Shown here piece by piece: positions 45,734 through 55,855 of a stretch of 64,000 nt of DNA. How positions within the stretch are numbered: the first letter of the stretch is position 1; each line of letters opens with the position of its first letter. The DNA is from Edaphovirga cremea. Lineage in GTDB: Bacteria; Pseudomonadota; Gammaproteobacteria; Enterobacterales; Enterobacteriaceae. A model generated the notes under the pieces. It saw nothing but the letters and a program-made list of their open reading frames with translations. It was not told the DNA's origin and did no database searches. The position numbers were made by a program, and so were the translations under genes. Location: positions 19,029-83,028 of the forward strand of contig NZ_QOVA01000016.1 in assembly GCF_003332275.1 (NCBI RefSeq), read 5' to 3'.

Positions 45734-46202
45734 CACATTGCTGCCAAAACCGTTGACCTTGAGGGTTTGACCTTAAAAAGTGCTTTCGGTGCGTTAAGTC
45801 TTGCCGATAAATATGAGGAGGTCGGTAACCGTGGGGTCACAAATTTAAAGGATAGTAAATCAATAGAGGCCGTAGCATTGCTGCAACACCCAATGGAAAC
45901 GGCATGATACCATCATTACGCGGTCTGTTAGGACAGGAATAAAGGGTAAGTACGGAGTAAGTAAAAAGAACACAGCGCAGCAAAAATGGTTATCGCGTGT
46001 GAACGGTGACCCCCCATCGGCTCGATTAATTCCCGATGAGCGCGCTCGGATATCACAAATTTAGCTTGAGTTAGAACGAAAGGAGATTACCGCAGAGCGC
46101 TGGGACTTGGAAGTGTTGACGCGTTGTGCTCTGAGCAATTTTAACGAGAAGATGTTCTCATATCCAGTCAAGATTAATGCCAGGGTTTTGATTGCACGTT
46201 AA
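45734..46202. pseudogene. Decayed coding sequence ahead of the ParB/methylase island
   Basis: Plus-strand protein-like stretches without starts. One runs 45734-45907 (contains SAFGALSLADKYEEVGNRG). A second frame runs from about 45900 to 46202 and is broken by a TAG at 46062; it reads SARLIPDERARI before and LELERKEITAERWDLEVLTR after. The pieces are in different frames, so at least one frameshift and one stop are needed. Family not recognised. The remainder of 45408-46359 shows nothing else. Confidence 0.35.
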
Positions 46203-46359
46203 AGCATCCGATGGATGAACATCCTGAAACTACAACGTCAAGTAATGATTGTGATTGCTCAGAATTAATTTTTATCACTAACTCTTTGTTGGTTATTGAA
46301 GTTTATGATGCATAATATAGGGTCAGCATGATTAAATCATACCAACAGAGGATGTGGTA

Positions 46360-47865
46360 ATGAATCAAATAAAATCAATAAATATCAATAAATTGCTTCT
46401 TGATGTTGATAATCCGCGATTTCCTACTCCTGCTGAAAATCAACGTGATGCCATCGAAAAATTGCTAGAATTGCAATACGATAGGCTATATCGTCTGGCT
46501 AAAGACATCGCTTTAAGAGGGTTAGATCCCTCGGAGAATATTTTAGTTTACCCAAGTCAGGAAGAAGATGGCTTCTTTGTTGTTGCAGAGGGTAATAGAC
46601 GTGTAACGGCTTTAAAGTTGCTACTTTTACCTAAAATGGCCCCCAATGAAAAAGTAAAAAAAGCCTTTGAAAAACTTAAACTAACGCAAAGAAATGACAT
46701 CAAAGTAATTGATAATTGTGCTCTTTTTGATGACGATGAATATAGTCACTGGGTTAGCCTTAAACATACAGGGCAAAACAATGGCATTGGTCGTGTAGAG
46801 TGGACGGCTCCTGAGAAGGCAAGACATCTTGCTAGGATGGGTAAGCAATCTTTTGGTAATCAGTTATTTACATTTATGGAACTTAATTCTGAATATTATA
46901 AGCGAATTCTAGAAAAGAAAAAAATCATTCGAATTACTAACATTTCTCGACTTTTTGGTGATTTAAAGGTTCGGGATTATTTTAATATTCAAAACATCAA
47001 TGGCCTTTTATATTGTTTTCAACCATACGACCGTTTTGCAGAACAGCTAGAAAAAATACTAAGTGTGATGATAGAGGAGGATGAAAAAGGGAAACCCTAT
47101 TTTACTGTAAATAGAATACGTAGTCAGGTTGACAGAGTAACTTTCATGCATGAACAGAAGATTACTGAATCAAAGCTTACTCTTAGAAAACCTTGGCGCT
47201 TAATTGATGAGAGACCCGCTCTTTCCGAGGAGGAAATTCAAAGTAAACCATATAATGAAGATAATATGGGAGATAAAAATAAAGATCATAATAGCCATGG
47301 TGTTGATAGTGATATTGAAAATAAAAATAATAATAATAAAGAGAGTAATACTAACTTCTCTGAAGGAAATGATGATAACAAATTTAATAATGTTAAAGGA
47401 AATCAGGGTAAAAATACAACACCTCCGAAAGCTAATAGAAATAATTTAATACCTTCTTATGTTAAGTTAAACTTCAGAGGGAATAAAAAATGCTCACGTA
47501 TATTTACTGAGTTAAAATCACATCTATCATTTGATACAACACCAAATGCAATATCAATTCTTCTTAGGATTTTCATTGATCTATCTGTAAGTTATTTTAT
47601 TGAAGATAAAAAAATATCCTCTAAAGATAACCACAGAAATCCTGGATTACATGATAAAGTGATTTTTTGTGCGCATTACTTAAGAGATAATAAAAAAATA
47701 ACGGGTAGCGAGTGTACAGCAGTAATAACATACTCAAGTCAGATAACTAAAGCTAATGGTTCGTTACAACAGTATGTTCATAATCCTCATTTGATTCTTT
47801 CTAAAGAGGCCGTTAATACTGAATGGGATAATTTTGAGACATTATTAACTCTTATGTGGAGCTAG
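46360..47865 (+). CDS. ParB/Srx-fold domain protein with low-complexity linker
   Basis: 501 residues. The first 90 form a ParB-N/Srx-like domain: IKSININKLLLDVDNPRFP, then VVAEGNRRVTALKLL (EGNRR at 77-81, the ParB nucleotide-binding/nuclease motif). Residues 290-360 are Asn/Lys/Asp-rich and low-complexity. The C-terminal 140 residues are an unrecognised helical domain (LIPSYVKLNFRGNKKCSRIF at its head). ATG at 46360 has AGAGG eight bases upstream. No ParA is near, so plasmid partition is unlikely. The methylase and the ATPase follow on the same strand with similar low GC. Confidence 0.72.
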   Translation: MNQIKSININKLLLDVDNPRFPTPAENQRDAIEKLLELQYDRLYRLAKDIALRGLDPSENILVYPSQEEDGFFVVAEGNRRVTALKLLLLPKMAPNEKVKKAFEKLKLTQRNDIKVIDNCALFDDDEYSHWVSLKHTGQNNGIGRVEWTAPEKARHLARMGKQSFGNQLFTFMELNSEYYKRILEKKKIIRITNISRLFGDLKVRDYFNIQNINGLLYCFQPYDRFAEQLEKILSVMIEEDEKGKPYFTVNRIRSQVDRVTFMHEQKITESKLTLRKPWRLIDERPALSEEEIQSKPYNEDNMGDKNKDHNSHGVDSDIENKNNNNKESNTNFSEGNDDNKFNNVKGNQGKNTTPPKANRNNLIPSYVKLNFRGNKKCSRIFTELKSHLSFDTTPNAISILLRIFIDLSVSYFIEDKKISSKDNHRNPGLHDKVIFCAHYLRDNKKITGSECTAVITYSSQITKANGSLQQYVHNPHLILSKEAVNTEWDNFETLLTLMWS

Positions 47866-47939
47866 TAATTTAAGATGGGCATAGACAAGGATGTCTTATT
47901 TTTGCTATTCTTAGTTATAAAAACATTAGTGAGGTTTAG

Positions 47940-48806
47940 ATGAAATATTATACACCATTACGGTATCCAGGGGGGAAAGGGAAACTCTCTTACTTTATAA
48001 AAGATGTTATAGAGATAAACAACTTGAATGATGGTGTATATGTCGAGCCTTATGCCGGAGGTGCTGGTATTGCATTAGAGCTGTTACTTCAAGAATATGT
48101 TCGAAAAATTCATATTAATGATATCGATTATGCTATCTATTCTTTCTGGCATTCCGTGATACATGATGCAGAAAATCTTTGTCGATTGATACATGATGCT
48201 CAGGTGAATATGGATGCATGGAGTTTTTATCGAAATATACTTGCTAATCCATGTCAGTTTTCTCAGCTTGAAGTTGGGTTTGCTGCATTCTTTCTCAATA
48301 GAACAAATAGATCAGGAATATTGAAAGCTGGTGTAATTGGAGGAAAAGCGCAAGAAGGATTATGGAAGATGGATGTACGTTTTAATCGTATTGATTTGAT
48401 AAAAAGAATTGAAAGTATTGCCGATTATAATCAGAGAATTTCAATCAGTAATCTTGATACTCTAGATTTTTTGGACGAAGTAGAATATTTAGATCAAAAT
48501 AAAACATTACTTTATCTTGACCCTCCTTATTATATTAAAGGTCAAGGACTTTATAGAAATTTTTATAATCATGATGATCATGTATCTGTTATGTCGAAAC
48601 TGAAAAGAACCAAGTTCCCATTTTGGTTGGTATCATACGATAATGCCGAAGAAATAAAAAAAATATATAAAGATTTTGATAAAATTGAATATTCATTGCA
48701 GTACACTGCACAGCAGAAAAGAGTTGGGGAAGAGGTGATGATTTTTTCTCCAAAAATCGTTGTTCCTAATACCCTTAGGGGGGCTACTGACAACTTGTGT
48801 GCATGA
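47940..48806 (+). CDS. D12-class DNA adenine N6-methyltransferase
   Basis: 288 residues. Motif X-like LRYPGGKGKLSYFI near residue 7, SAM motif I VEPYAGGAG (35-43), the D12 block FFLNRTNRSGI, and catalytic motif IV LDPPYY near 192. It is a complete orphan-size Dam-like enzyme that methylates adenine at an unknown site. GAGG precedes the ATG at five bases. Unlike housekeeping dam it is AT-rich and lies between a ParB-domain gene and an AAA/TOPRIM gene, so it probably marks self DNA. Confidence 0.9.
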   Translation: MKYYTPLRYPGGKGKLSYFIKDVIEINNLNDGVYVEPYAGGAGIALELLLQEYVRKIHINDIDYAIYSFWHSVIHDAENLCRLIHDAQVNMDAWSFYRNILANPCQFSQLEVGFAAFFLNRTNRSGILKAGVIGGKAQEGLWKMDVRFNRIDLIKRIESIADYNQRISISNLDTLDFLDEVEYLDQNKTLLYLDPPYYIKGQGLYRNFYNHDDHVSVMSKLKRTKFPFWLVSYDNAEEIKKIYKDFDKIEYSLQYTAQQKRVGEEVMIFSPKIVVPNTLRGATDNLCA

Positions 48807-48921
48807 GTGAAAAATTACCCACTTTGGATATTTAAGGGTTATGAGTTAAGTTGAATTTATAGGGAAGCAATGAATCGTGTATATGCAAGTTGCACTAACC
48901 TGCATGCAAAAGAAAGCTATA

Positions 48922-49035
48922 ATGTTAGAAACATCTAGACTCCACGGCTATATCAATGATATTACAACAGAATTAGAAACAATACTTGAATCGGACAGAA
49001 TAGGCGGGGATCTTATTGCTTCAGCTACAAATTAA
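48922..49035 (+). CDS. Possible 37-residue acidic protein
   Basis: An open frame from ATG 48922 (in-frame ATG also at 48883) to TAA 49033. The product is acidic and helical (GYINDITTELETILESDRIG). AAAGAAAG lies upstream, an SD of modest quality. It fills part of the 317-bp space between methylase and ATPase; its family is unknown. Confidence 0.35.
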   Translation: MLETSRLHGYINDITTELETILESDRIGGDLIASATN

Positions 49036-49123
49036 TAAACAATAGTATCAACTTCTTTAAATTATCACACTCATTCAAAGATTATTATTTCAAGTGAAAT
49101 TATTATATTTATAAGGATTTATA

Positions 49124-50812
49124 ATGGTAAATAAGATCACCAAACTGAGAAATATCAATATAAAAAAATTTAGAGGATTGCAAGATGTCAGTATTGATTT
49201 TGGGGAGCGAATTACAATAATTTGTGGTAAAAATGGCACTTCAAAATCTACTATTCTCGGTGTGATAGCACAAGCGTTTAGTTTTAGAAAAGATTATACT
49301 AAAGAACCTGTAGTGGACTTAAGCTCATATAAAACATTAATTGATAAAGAGTTTGCGTCGTCATTTTCTGATCATTTCAGATTTTCAGAGAAATATGATA
49401 TTCCCGGATCAATGGATATTGAGTTAACAGTTTATGATGGGGCGAGTGAAACTATACTCGACGAATTATCACTTGGATTATATGACTCAACTGATAGGAG
49501 AAAATCACGACCTATACTTAGAGGTAATCATAGCCGCAACGTGACTCACCCGTTAATTTATTTAAGTCTAGAGCGTTTGCTACCAATATCATCAAGACCG
49601 AAATATTTAGTTAGAAACGTTGATTATGTAAATAGTAATAAAGATGGTATCCGATCATTAAGTAATAAACTTCTTATTAAGGATGGTTCTAATATTGTTA
49701 CTGCCACTACAGGTACAATTGACTCTTTAGTTGTCCATTCAGACTATTATGATCAAGAATCAGTGTCTGTGGGGGAAGATAATGTAGGGCAAATTATTCA
49801 AGCAATATATTCCTTTAAAAGATTAAAGGAAGTGTATCCGGATTATCATGGCGGCATTATACTTATTGATGAGGCCGATGCCGGTTTATTTCCAGCAGCT
49901 CAGGTCGAGTTTATAAGCATTTTATCGAAAGCAACAAAAGAATATAATTTACAAATAATAATGACCTCACATTCCCCCACTATTATCGAAGAGGTTTTTA
50001 GTCTGGCTAAGAAAGATAGTCATAATTACAAGACTATTTATTTGACTGATACTTTTGGCAAAATACAGAGGAAAGATAATTTTTCATGGCCGCAGATATT
50101 CGCGGATTTAAGAGTCGAAACTATATCTATTGAGCAAGGGGTTTCTCTGCCAGTCATTAATGTATACTTTGAAGATAGGGAGGGCGCAGATTTCTTCTCT
50201 TCGTTGATAACTGATAGAAAAATAAATAAAGTAATAAATCCATTAAAAGAAATCACGTTGGGGTGCAATAATTACAAAGAGCTTATTTCAAAAAAAATAC
50301 CTGAATTCAGTAAAAAAAGCATTATAGTCTTTGATGCTGATGTCCCAAAAATTAAGGGGCAACAAAACGTTGTATTATTACCGAGTGGACTTCCGCCTGA
50401 CCAACTGCTTTTTGAGTTTTTATATAATTTGCCGATTGATTCAGGCTATTGGCATAATGATTTTGCATATACGAAAGCTGTTTTTTTAAGAGAGACAAGC
50501 AGTATATTACAAACGCTGAATATAATTCAGGGCGCAGATCCTTTAGATTTAAAATCTGTTGTGGAAGTATTCCGTGCTGGGAAAGATAATCGCGATGGGT
50601 TAGTCAGAGAAATGTTTAAGAAATTCTATAAAGATAGTAGTGTAAAATTAACGATAAATGGAAAAGTCAAAGGAAATCCATTCAGATTGTGGGCCAAAGT
50701 AAATCAGGGTGCGGTAGATAATTTCCAAGAAGAGTTTAAGTCTAGTCTGATTCATACGATATCAAAAGGGAATGGTGCAGAACTCGCCTCTGTTCTTGGT
50801 TATTTAGGATAA
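49124..50812 (+). CDS. OLD-like AAA ATPase with TOPRIM-like nuclease domain
   Basis: 562 residues. The ABC-type ATPase part has Walker A ICGKNGTSKST (33-43), Walker B IILIDEADAGL near 246 and H-loop MTSHSP. After residue 340 a TOPRIM-like domain follows: Glu in VYFEDREGADFFSSL and the Asp pair in IIVFDADVPK. The order is that of OLD nucleases, and AAA-plus-TOPRIM pairs recur in defence systems such as Gabija and PARIS. AAGGA precedes the ATG at seven bases. A strong hairpin follows the stop. Predicted role: ATP-controlled nuclease of a methylation-linked system; untested. Confidence 0.8.
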   Translation: MVNKITKLRNINIKKFRGLQDVSIDFGERITIICGKNGTSKSTILGVIAQAFSFRKDYTKEPVVDLSSYKTLIDKEFASSFSDHFRFSEKYDIPGSMDIELTVYDGASETILDELSLGLYDSTDRRKSRPILRGNHSRNVTHPLIYLSLERLLPISSRPKYLVRNVDYVNSNKDGIRSLSNKLLIKDGSNIVTATTGTIDSLVVHSDYYDQESVSVGEDNVGQIIQAIYSFKRLKEVYPDYHGGIILIDEADAGLFPAAQVEFISILSKATKEYNLQIIMTSHSPTIIEEVFSLAKKDSHNYKTIYLTDTFGKIQRKDNFSWPQIFADLRVETISIEQGVSLPVINVYFEDREGADFFSSLITDRKINKVINPLKEITLGCNNYKELISKKIPEFSKKSIIVFDADVPKIKGQQNVVLLPSGLPPDQLLFEFLYNLPIDSGYWHNDFAYTKAVFLRETSSILQTLNIIQGADPLDLKSVVEVFRAGKDNRDGLVREMFKKFYKDSSVKLTINGKVKGNPFRLWAKVNQGAVDNFQEEFKSSLIHTISKGNGAELASVLGYLG

Positions 50813-50819
50813 TGCGGGA

Positions 50820-50855
50820 GTATACAGACAATAAATTCATTTATTGTCTGTATAC
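50820..50855. terminator. 16-bp perfect hairpin closing the ATPase gene
   Basis: GTATACAGACAATAAA and TTTATTGTCTGTATAC are perfect inverted repeats with a TTCA loop, seven bases after the stop. The loop-near TTTATT makes a bidirectional terminator possible. The remaining 50856-51183 shows nothing but the strong SD of the next gene. Confidence 0.7.
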
Positions 50856-51183
50856 CTTCTTGATATCCACATATTATTATTTGATGGATAGTGTTTAAGG
50901 ATTATATTTGGTGGTGACTTCACATTAGATTACGGAAGTTACTTTAACTAGTCGTATCCCGCATCGATTACTACAGGTTGTAAGCGGCATGCTCACAAAT
51001 ACTTGCTGCGATAAAACATGGCCGCGTCATCCTACCCACCCTTAACCCGACACGTTTCATATTAAATATTTATCACATTGTGTCCCGTCATTCTGCGAAC
51101 TACTGTGCTCACGCTCGCCCCCTTCAGTCGAAGAAATAGTCAAAAAAGCTGGAAAACAGGGGGGTAAAACAAGGAGGCGCAGA

Positions 51184-52833
51184 ATGAAAGAATCTCAAGA
51201 CTATGAAACACGTTCTCAAGAAAATAAAGCCATAACAGTCCGCGAAATTACATTAACAATAGGTATTTTTTTCGACGGCACCGGGAACAACAGGGAGAAT
51301 ACCGCGTTACGAATGCGGGGGTTTACTGAGTCAGACGCTGAACAGAGGCAGGCGCAGAGTTGCAAAGTGTCTCCTGGTGGGGAGAATAATGAAAATCTCA
51401 CAATCAATAGTGACAGCGTAACAACAAACAGTTATCGGGGATACTTTTCCAATATCCATTGGCTTAATTCTCTTTATACGTCCCAGCAACAACTGGCAGA
51501 AGATCAAATAGAGGCTCAGATAAAAACCTATCTATCTGGTATAGGAACGGCGACCGGTAGACCTGATTCGATGATTGGCATGGGGCTTGGAAGCAGCATG
51601 CTGGATATTTTTGAAGGTGTAGTGACAAAAACGGATGAGGCAATGGTCGCAATGACCAACGCCATTACCGAATTTATGCAATGTAACCCCAGCCCTGACT
51701 TTAGTATCGCAAAAATTCAATTTGATGTGTTTGGTTTCAGCCGCGGCGCGGCGGCGGCAAGGCACTTTGCCAACCGTGTCATGGAACAGGATCCCGATAT
51801 TGCGGATGCGATCGCCAAGGGGCTGGACGGTGATCTCTATGGCGGGAAACCCTCCGGTGAAGTCCGTTTCATCGGTCTTTTTGATACCGTCGCGGCTATT
51901 GGCGGCATCAAGGATTTATTCGATACCAATGGCAGAAGCAATGCGGACGTCAAGCTGGAGTTGCGACCCTCAGTCGCCAAAAAAGTTTTCCAGATAACCG
52001 CCATGCATGAATGTCGCTACAACTTCAGTTTGAACAGTATTAAAGGCATGTGGCCTGAATTTGCTTTACCCGGCGTCCATTCGGATATAGGTGGAGGTTA
52101 TAATCCAGCAGGATCCGACTGGCAGGAGAATGAAAATTTGTTCCTCACCATGCCCGCCTTTGAGGTCGTCAGTGACGACACTTTGGAAACGGCAACCACG
52201 GTGTTTCGCAAGGCAGAGTTGGCCCGAGAGAAACTCTATTCTGTCGCTGCGCTGCAATATCTGCTCCCGCATGGAAAAGTGACCACTAAAACCCGTTCTG
52301 TAGAGGGGGTAAACGCTTATCAACAGCGGACGGGAATTATCCAGAAGCAGGTTGGGTCTGCCGTGTTTCTGGAGCGAACGGCTGTGCCGAATGACTGGGC
52401 TAAAGTCAGCCTGCGTGTGATGCTGGATGCGGCTCAGGATGCCGGAGTGTTATTCAACCCGATATGCCAAAGTGATGAAGAGTTGCAGCTCCCACCAGAA
52501 CTTATCCCACTCGGTGAAGAAGCCATTGCACAGGGAAAAGCGGTGCGGCTTGGGCAAACACCGCAAAGTTTTACCGAGGATGAATTGCATACTATTGGCA
52601 AGTACATTCACTGCTCTGCGAACTGGAATATCGCTTCAGATCGGAATCAATGGATTGACCCAAAAGCGGGTGAAACATGCATTAACCGTTTTGCGCCAAA
52701 CGAAGATAAAGCCATTGTTTTCACCAACAGCCCCAACAACGAGTGGGTACGAACGGTCTGGTATATGGACGACGAGCAGAGGCTGCATGATGATGAAGTG
52801 ACCCCAGAGGATCAGACTGCCAACGTGTCTTGA
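51184..52833 (+). CDS. DUF2235 (Tle1-like) phospholipase-type hydrolase
   Basis: 549 residues. N-terminal GIFFDGTGNNRENT, nucleophile elbow FDVFGFSRGAAAAR, IGLFDTVAAIGG with the acidic residue, and LPGVHSDIGGGYN with the His: the complete catalytic pattern of the DUF2235/Tle1 family. Tle1 members are type VI secretion phospholipase effectors. AAGGAGG stands six bases before the ATG. No VgrG, PAAR or T6SS gene, and no evident immunity gene, lies nearby. No signal peptide, so secretion would need a dedicated system. Confidence 0.85.
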   Translation: MKESQDYETRSQENKAITVREITLTIGIFFDGTGNNRENTALRMRGFTESDAEQRQAQSCKVSPGGENNENLTINSDSVTTNSYRGYFSNIHWLNSLYTSQQQLAEDQIEAQIKTYLSGIGTATGRPDSMIGMGLGSSMLDIFEGVVTKTDEAMVAMTNAITEFMQCNPSPDFSIAKIQFDVFGFSRGAAAARHFANRVMEQDPDIADAIAKGLDGDLYGGKPSGEVRFIGLFDTVAAIGGIKDLFDTNGRSNADVKLELRPSVAKKVFQITAMHECRYNFSLNSIKGMWPEFALPGVHSDIGGGYNPAGSDWQENENLFLTMPAFEVVSDDTLETATTVFRKAELAREKLYSVAALQYLLPHGKVTTKTRSVEGVNAYQQRTGIIQKQVGSAVFLERTAVPNDWAKVSLRVMLDAAQDAGVLFNPICQSDEELQLPPELIPLGEEAIAQGKAVRLGQTPQSFTEDELHTIGKYIHCSANWNIASDRNQWIDPKAGETCINRFAPNEDKAIVFTNSPNNEWVRTVWYMDDEQRLHDDEVTPEDQTANVS

Positions 52834-52879
52834 CCTGAGCATCAATGTGGCCATGCGGCAAAACTTTTACCTGCGCCGT

Positions 52880-52917
52880 AAAAAAACGCCCGTTAGCCTT
52901 CGCATAGGGGCTTTTTT
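52880..52917 (+). terminator. Probable terminator after the DUF2235 gene
   Basis: An imperfect stem (ACGCCC against GGGGCT, A-run on the left, six T on the right). It lies about 50 bp downstream of the stop. Confidence 0.45.
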
Positions 52918-53016
52918 GTGATAATTCGTTAAAAAAGAAGGAATAATAGGCAAAAAGCGAGAATAATTTAAAGTCGCTAATAAAGTGTTCAAAAAATTAA
53001 GACTATGCTCAGATAA

Positions 53017-54234
<1,218 letters not shown>

Positions 54235-54257
54235 ACCGTCTCTTGCAGGAAAATAAA

Positions 54258-54285
54258 GGGCCAAAGCACTCTCGTGCTTTGGCCC
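54258..54285. terminator. Bidirectional terminator between esterase and YdcH genes
   Basis: GGGCCAAAGCAC and GTGCTTTGGCCC form a perfect 12-bp stem over TCTC, placed between converging genes. A T-rich tail exists on the minus strand. Confidence 0.75.
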
Positions 54286-54313
54286 AAATTCGTGGTTGAT
54301 ATGTTTAGCTGAA

Positions 54314-54535
54314 TCAGCTCTCCGTTTCACACTGCTTTAGCATTTTGTATAACGAGTCCTTTAACCGTAGTTTCTCCCTTTTCAATTCTATGATGTGTTT
54401 GTCGTGCACTGCGCCAGGCAACTGTTCAAGACGTTTTATTTCATGATCCAGTCGGTTGTGTTCCTGAAACAATGTACAGAATCGTGGATTTTCCTGTTTT
54501 TGCTTTGTGATCAATTCGCGATATTCTGGAAACAC
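54314..54535 (-). CDS. ydcH: YdcH/DUF465 family small protein
   Basis: 73 residues. GTG at 54535 is set by AAGGAGG seven bases upstream, giving VFPEYRELITKQKQENPRF, which lines up with YdcH of E. coli. The rest is a charged helical hairpin (LFQEHNRLDHEIKRLE). Conserved in enterobacteria, function not established. Upstream, 54536-54924 holds no gene that I can support. Confidence 0.85.
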   Translation of the reverse strand: MFPEYRELITKQKQENPRFCTLFQEHNRLDHEIKRLEQLPGAVHDKHIIELKREKLRLKDSLYKMLKQCETES

Positions 54536-54924
54536 AATGCCACCTCCTTTTGTTGGTACGGTTAAAAACACCGTATCACGATGGAAAGAACGAGAAGAAA
54601 ATGCACATCACAAGAATGAAACTTAGATGAGCGCTCAGGTTGATATTTTTCCACCGGTTTTGCAGATTGGCGCTGGAGGCTTATTGCGGGGTGATAGCCC
54701 TACCGGGTTGATCTTCCTGCGGTAGTAGATTCCAGTTAAATGTAACCCTTTCATGTTTGTCATACTGTGTCGTCATTGGTGCAAAAAAGGGGTGGTTTCA
54801 TAAACAACCCTCAGTGTGTAATGCGGGTAACGTCGTTGATAACGGTCTTTTTAACCTTGCCCGCTCATGCTAATTTCAACACTGACATTCGCGTGGTTTA
54901 TCCATTATCAGGAGTAGGGATCCC

Positions 54925-55809
54925 ATGAGTAAAATCGATCTGCACATGCACTCAAATTACAGCGACGACGCTGACTTGCCGGTAAGTGAGTTGATCGCTC
55001 GCTGCATCGAAAATGGCATCACTACGCTGGCGGTCACCGACCATAATTCGGCGACGTCTGCGCTGGAATCGGTAACATATCGCAGCAACAGCCTGAACGT
55101 GCTGACCGGAATCGAGATTGATTGCACCTTTGAAGGCCGTAATTTCCACCTGCTGGGCTATGGTTTTACACCCAGTGACGATTTTGATCTGATTCATCGT
55201 AATTTCAGCGCGGTGCAATCTGCTCTGGTACCGCAAAAGATTGAAAGCCTGCGCAAACTGGGTTTTTATCTGGACGAAGATGTGCTGCAAAAACTCTCGG
55301 GTGGACGTATGCCGCAGGAAGAGCAAATGGGTGAAGCCATTCTTGACGATGAACGCAATGATGGGCATCCGCTACTTTTACCTTATCGCGAAGGCGGTGC
55401 ACGCGGGGATATGCCGCTGATTAATTTTTACTGGGATTTTTTCGGGCCAGGCAAAGTGTGTTACGTCCCAGTCTCTTTCGCGCCGATGACCGAAATGGTG
55501 GAGGCAATCACCTCTAATGGTGGTATACCCGTCGTCGCCCACCTCGGTGCGAATATCAAAGAGAGCTACGAGGAGGTGCTCACCGCGATGTTTGCCATCG
55601 GCATAAAAGGCGTGGAAGCGTTTTCGAGCTACCATTCACCTGAACTGGCCAACCGGCTCTACGATTTTGCGGTCAGCAAAAATGCATTCGTCACCTGCGG
55701 CAGTGATTTCCACGGTAGGAATAAACCTAAAATCGAAGTTGGGCAGTGCAATTACACGCCGCTGCAACAGGCGACTATCGAACGCTTTTTGCGGGCAGCC
55801 CAGGCCTAA
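54925..55809 (+). CDS. PHP-domain phosphoesterase
   Basis: 294 residues. N-terminal metal motif DLHMHSNYSDDADL, then AVTDHNSA, a Glu in LTGIEIDC, His in PVVAHLG and the last motif CGSDFHGRNKP: a full trinuclear PHP site. It resembles TrpH/YciV (RNase AM, 5',3'-nucleoside bisphosphate phosphatase), but a non-orthologous member of the same family is equally possible. AGGAG precedes the ATG. Confidence 0.88.
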   Translation: MSKIDLHMHSNYSDDADLPVSELIARCIENGITTLAVTDHNSATSALESVTYRSNSLNVLTGIEIDCTFEGRNFHLLGYGFTPSDDFDLIHRNFSAVQSALVPQKIESLRKLGFYLDEDVLQKLSGGRMPQEEQMGEAILDDERNDGHPLLLPYREGGARGDMPLINFYWDFFGPGKVCYVPVSFAPMTEMVEAITSNGGIPVVAHLGANIKESYEEVLTAMFAIGIKGVEAFSSYHSPELANRLYDFAVSKNAFVTCGSDFHGRNKPKIEVGQCNYTPLQQATIERFLRAAQA

Positions 55810-55855
55810 GATCGGGTTGCGCAAGTGGCTGATAATCATGCCCTTGCGCAATCGG

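Noticed and set aside
45502..45840. 112-codon minus-strand ORF
   Set aside because: It is antisense to the protein-like decayed frames on the plus strand and has an unnatural composition.
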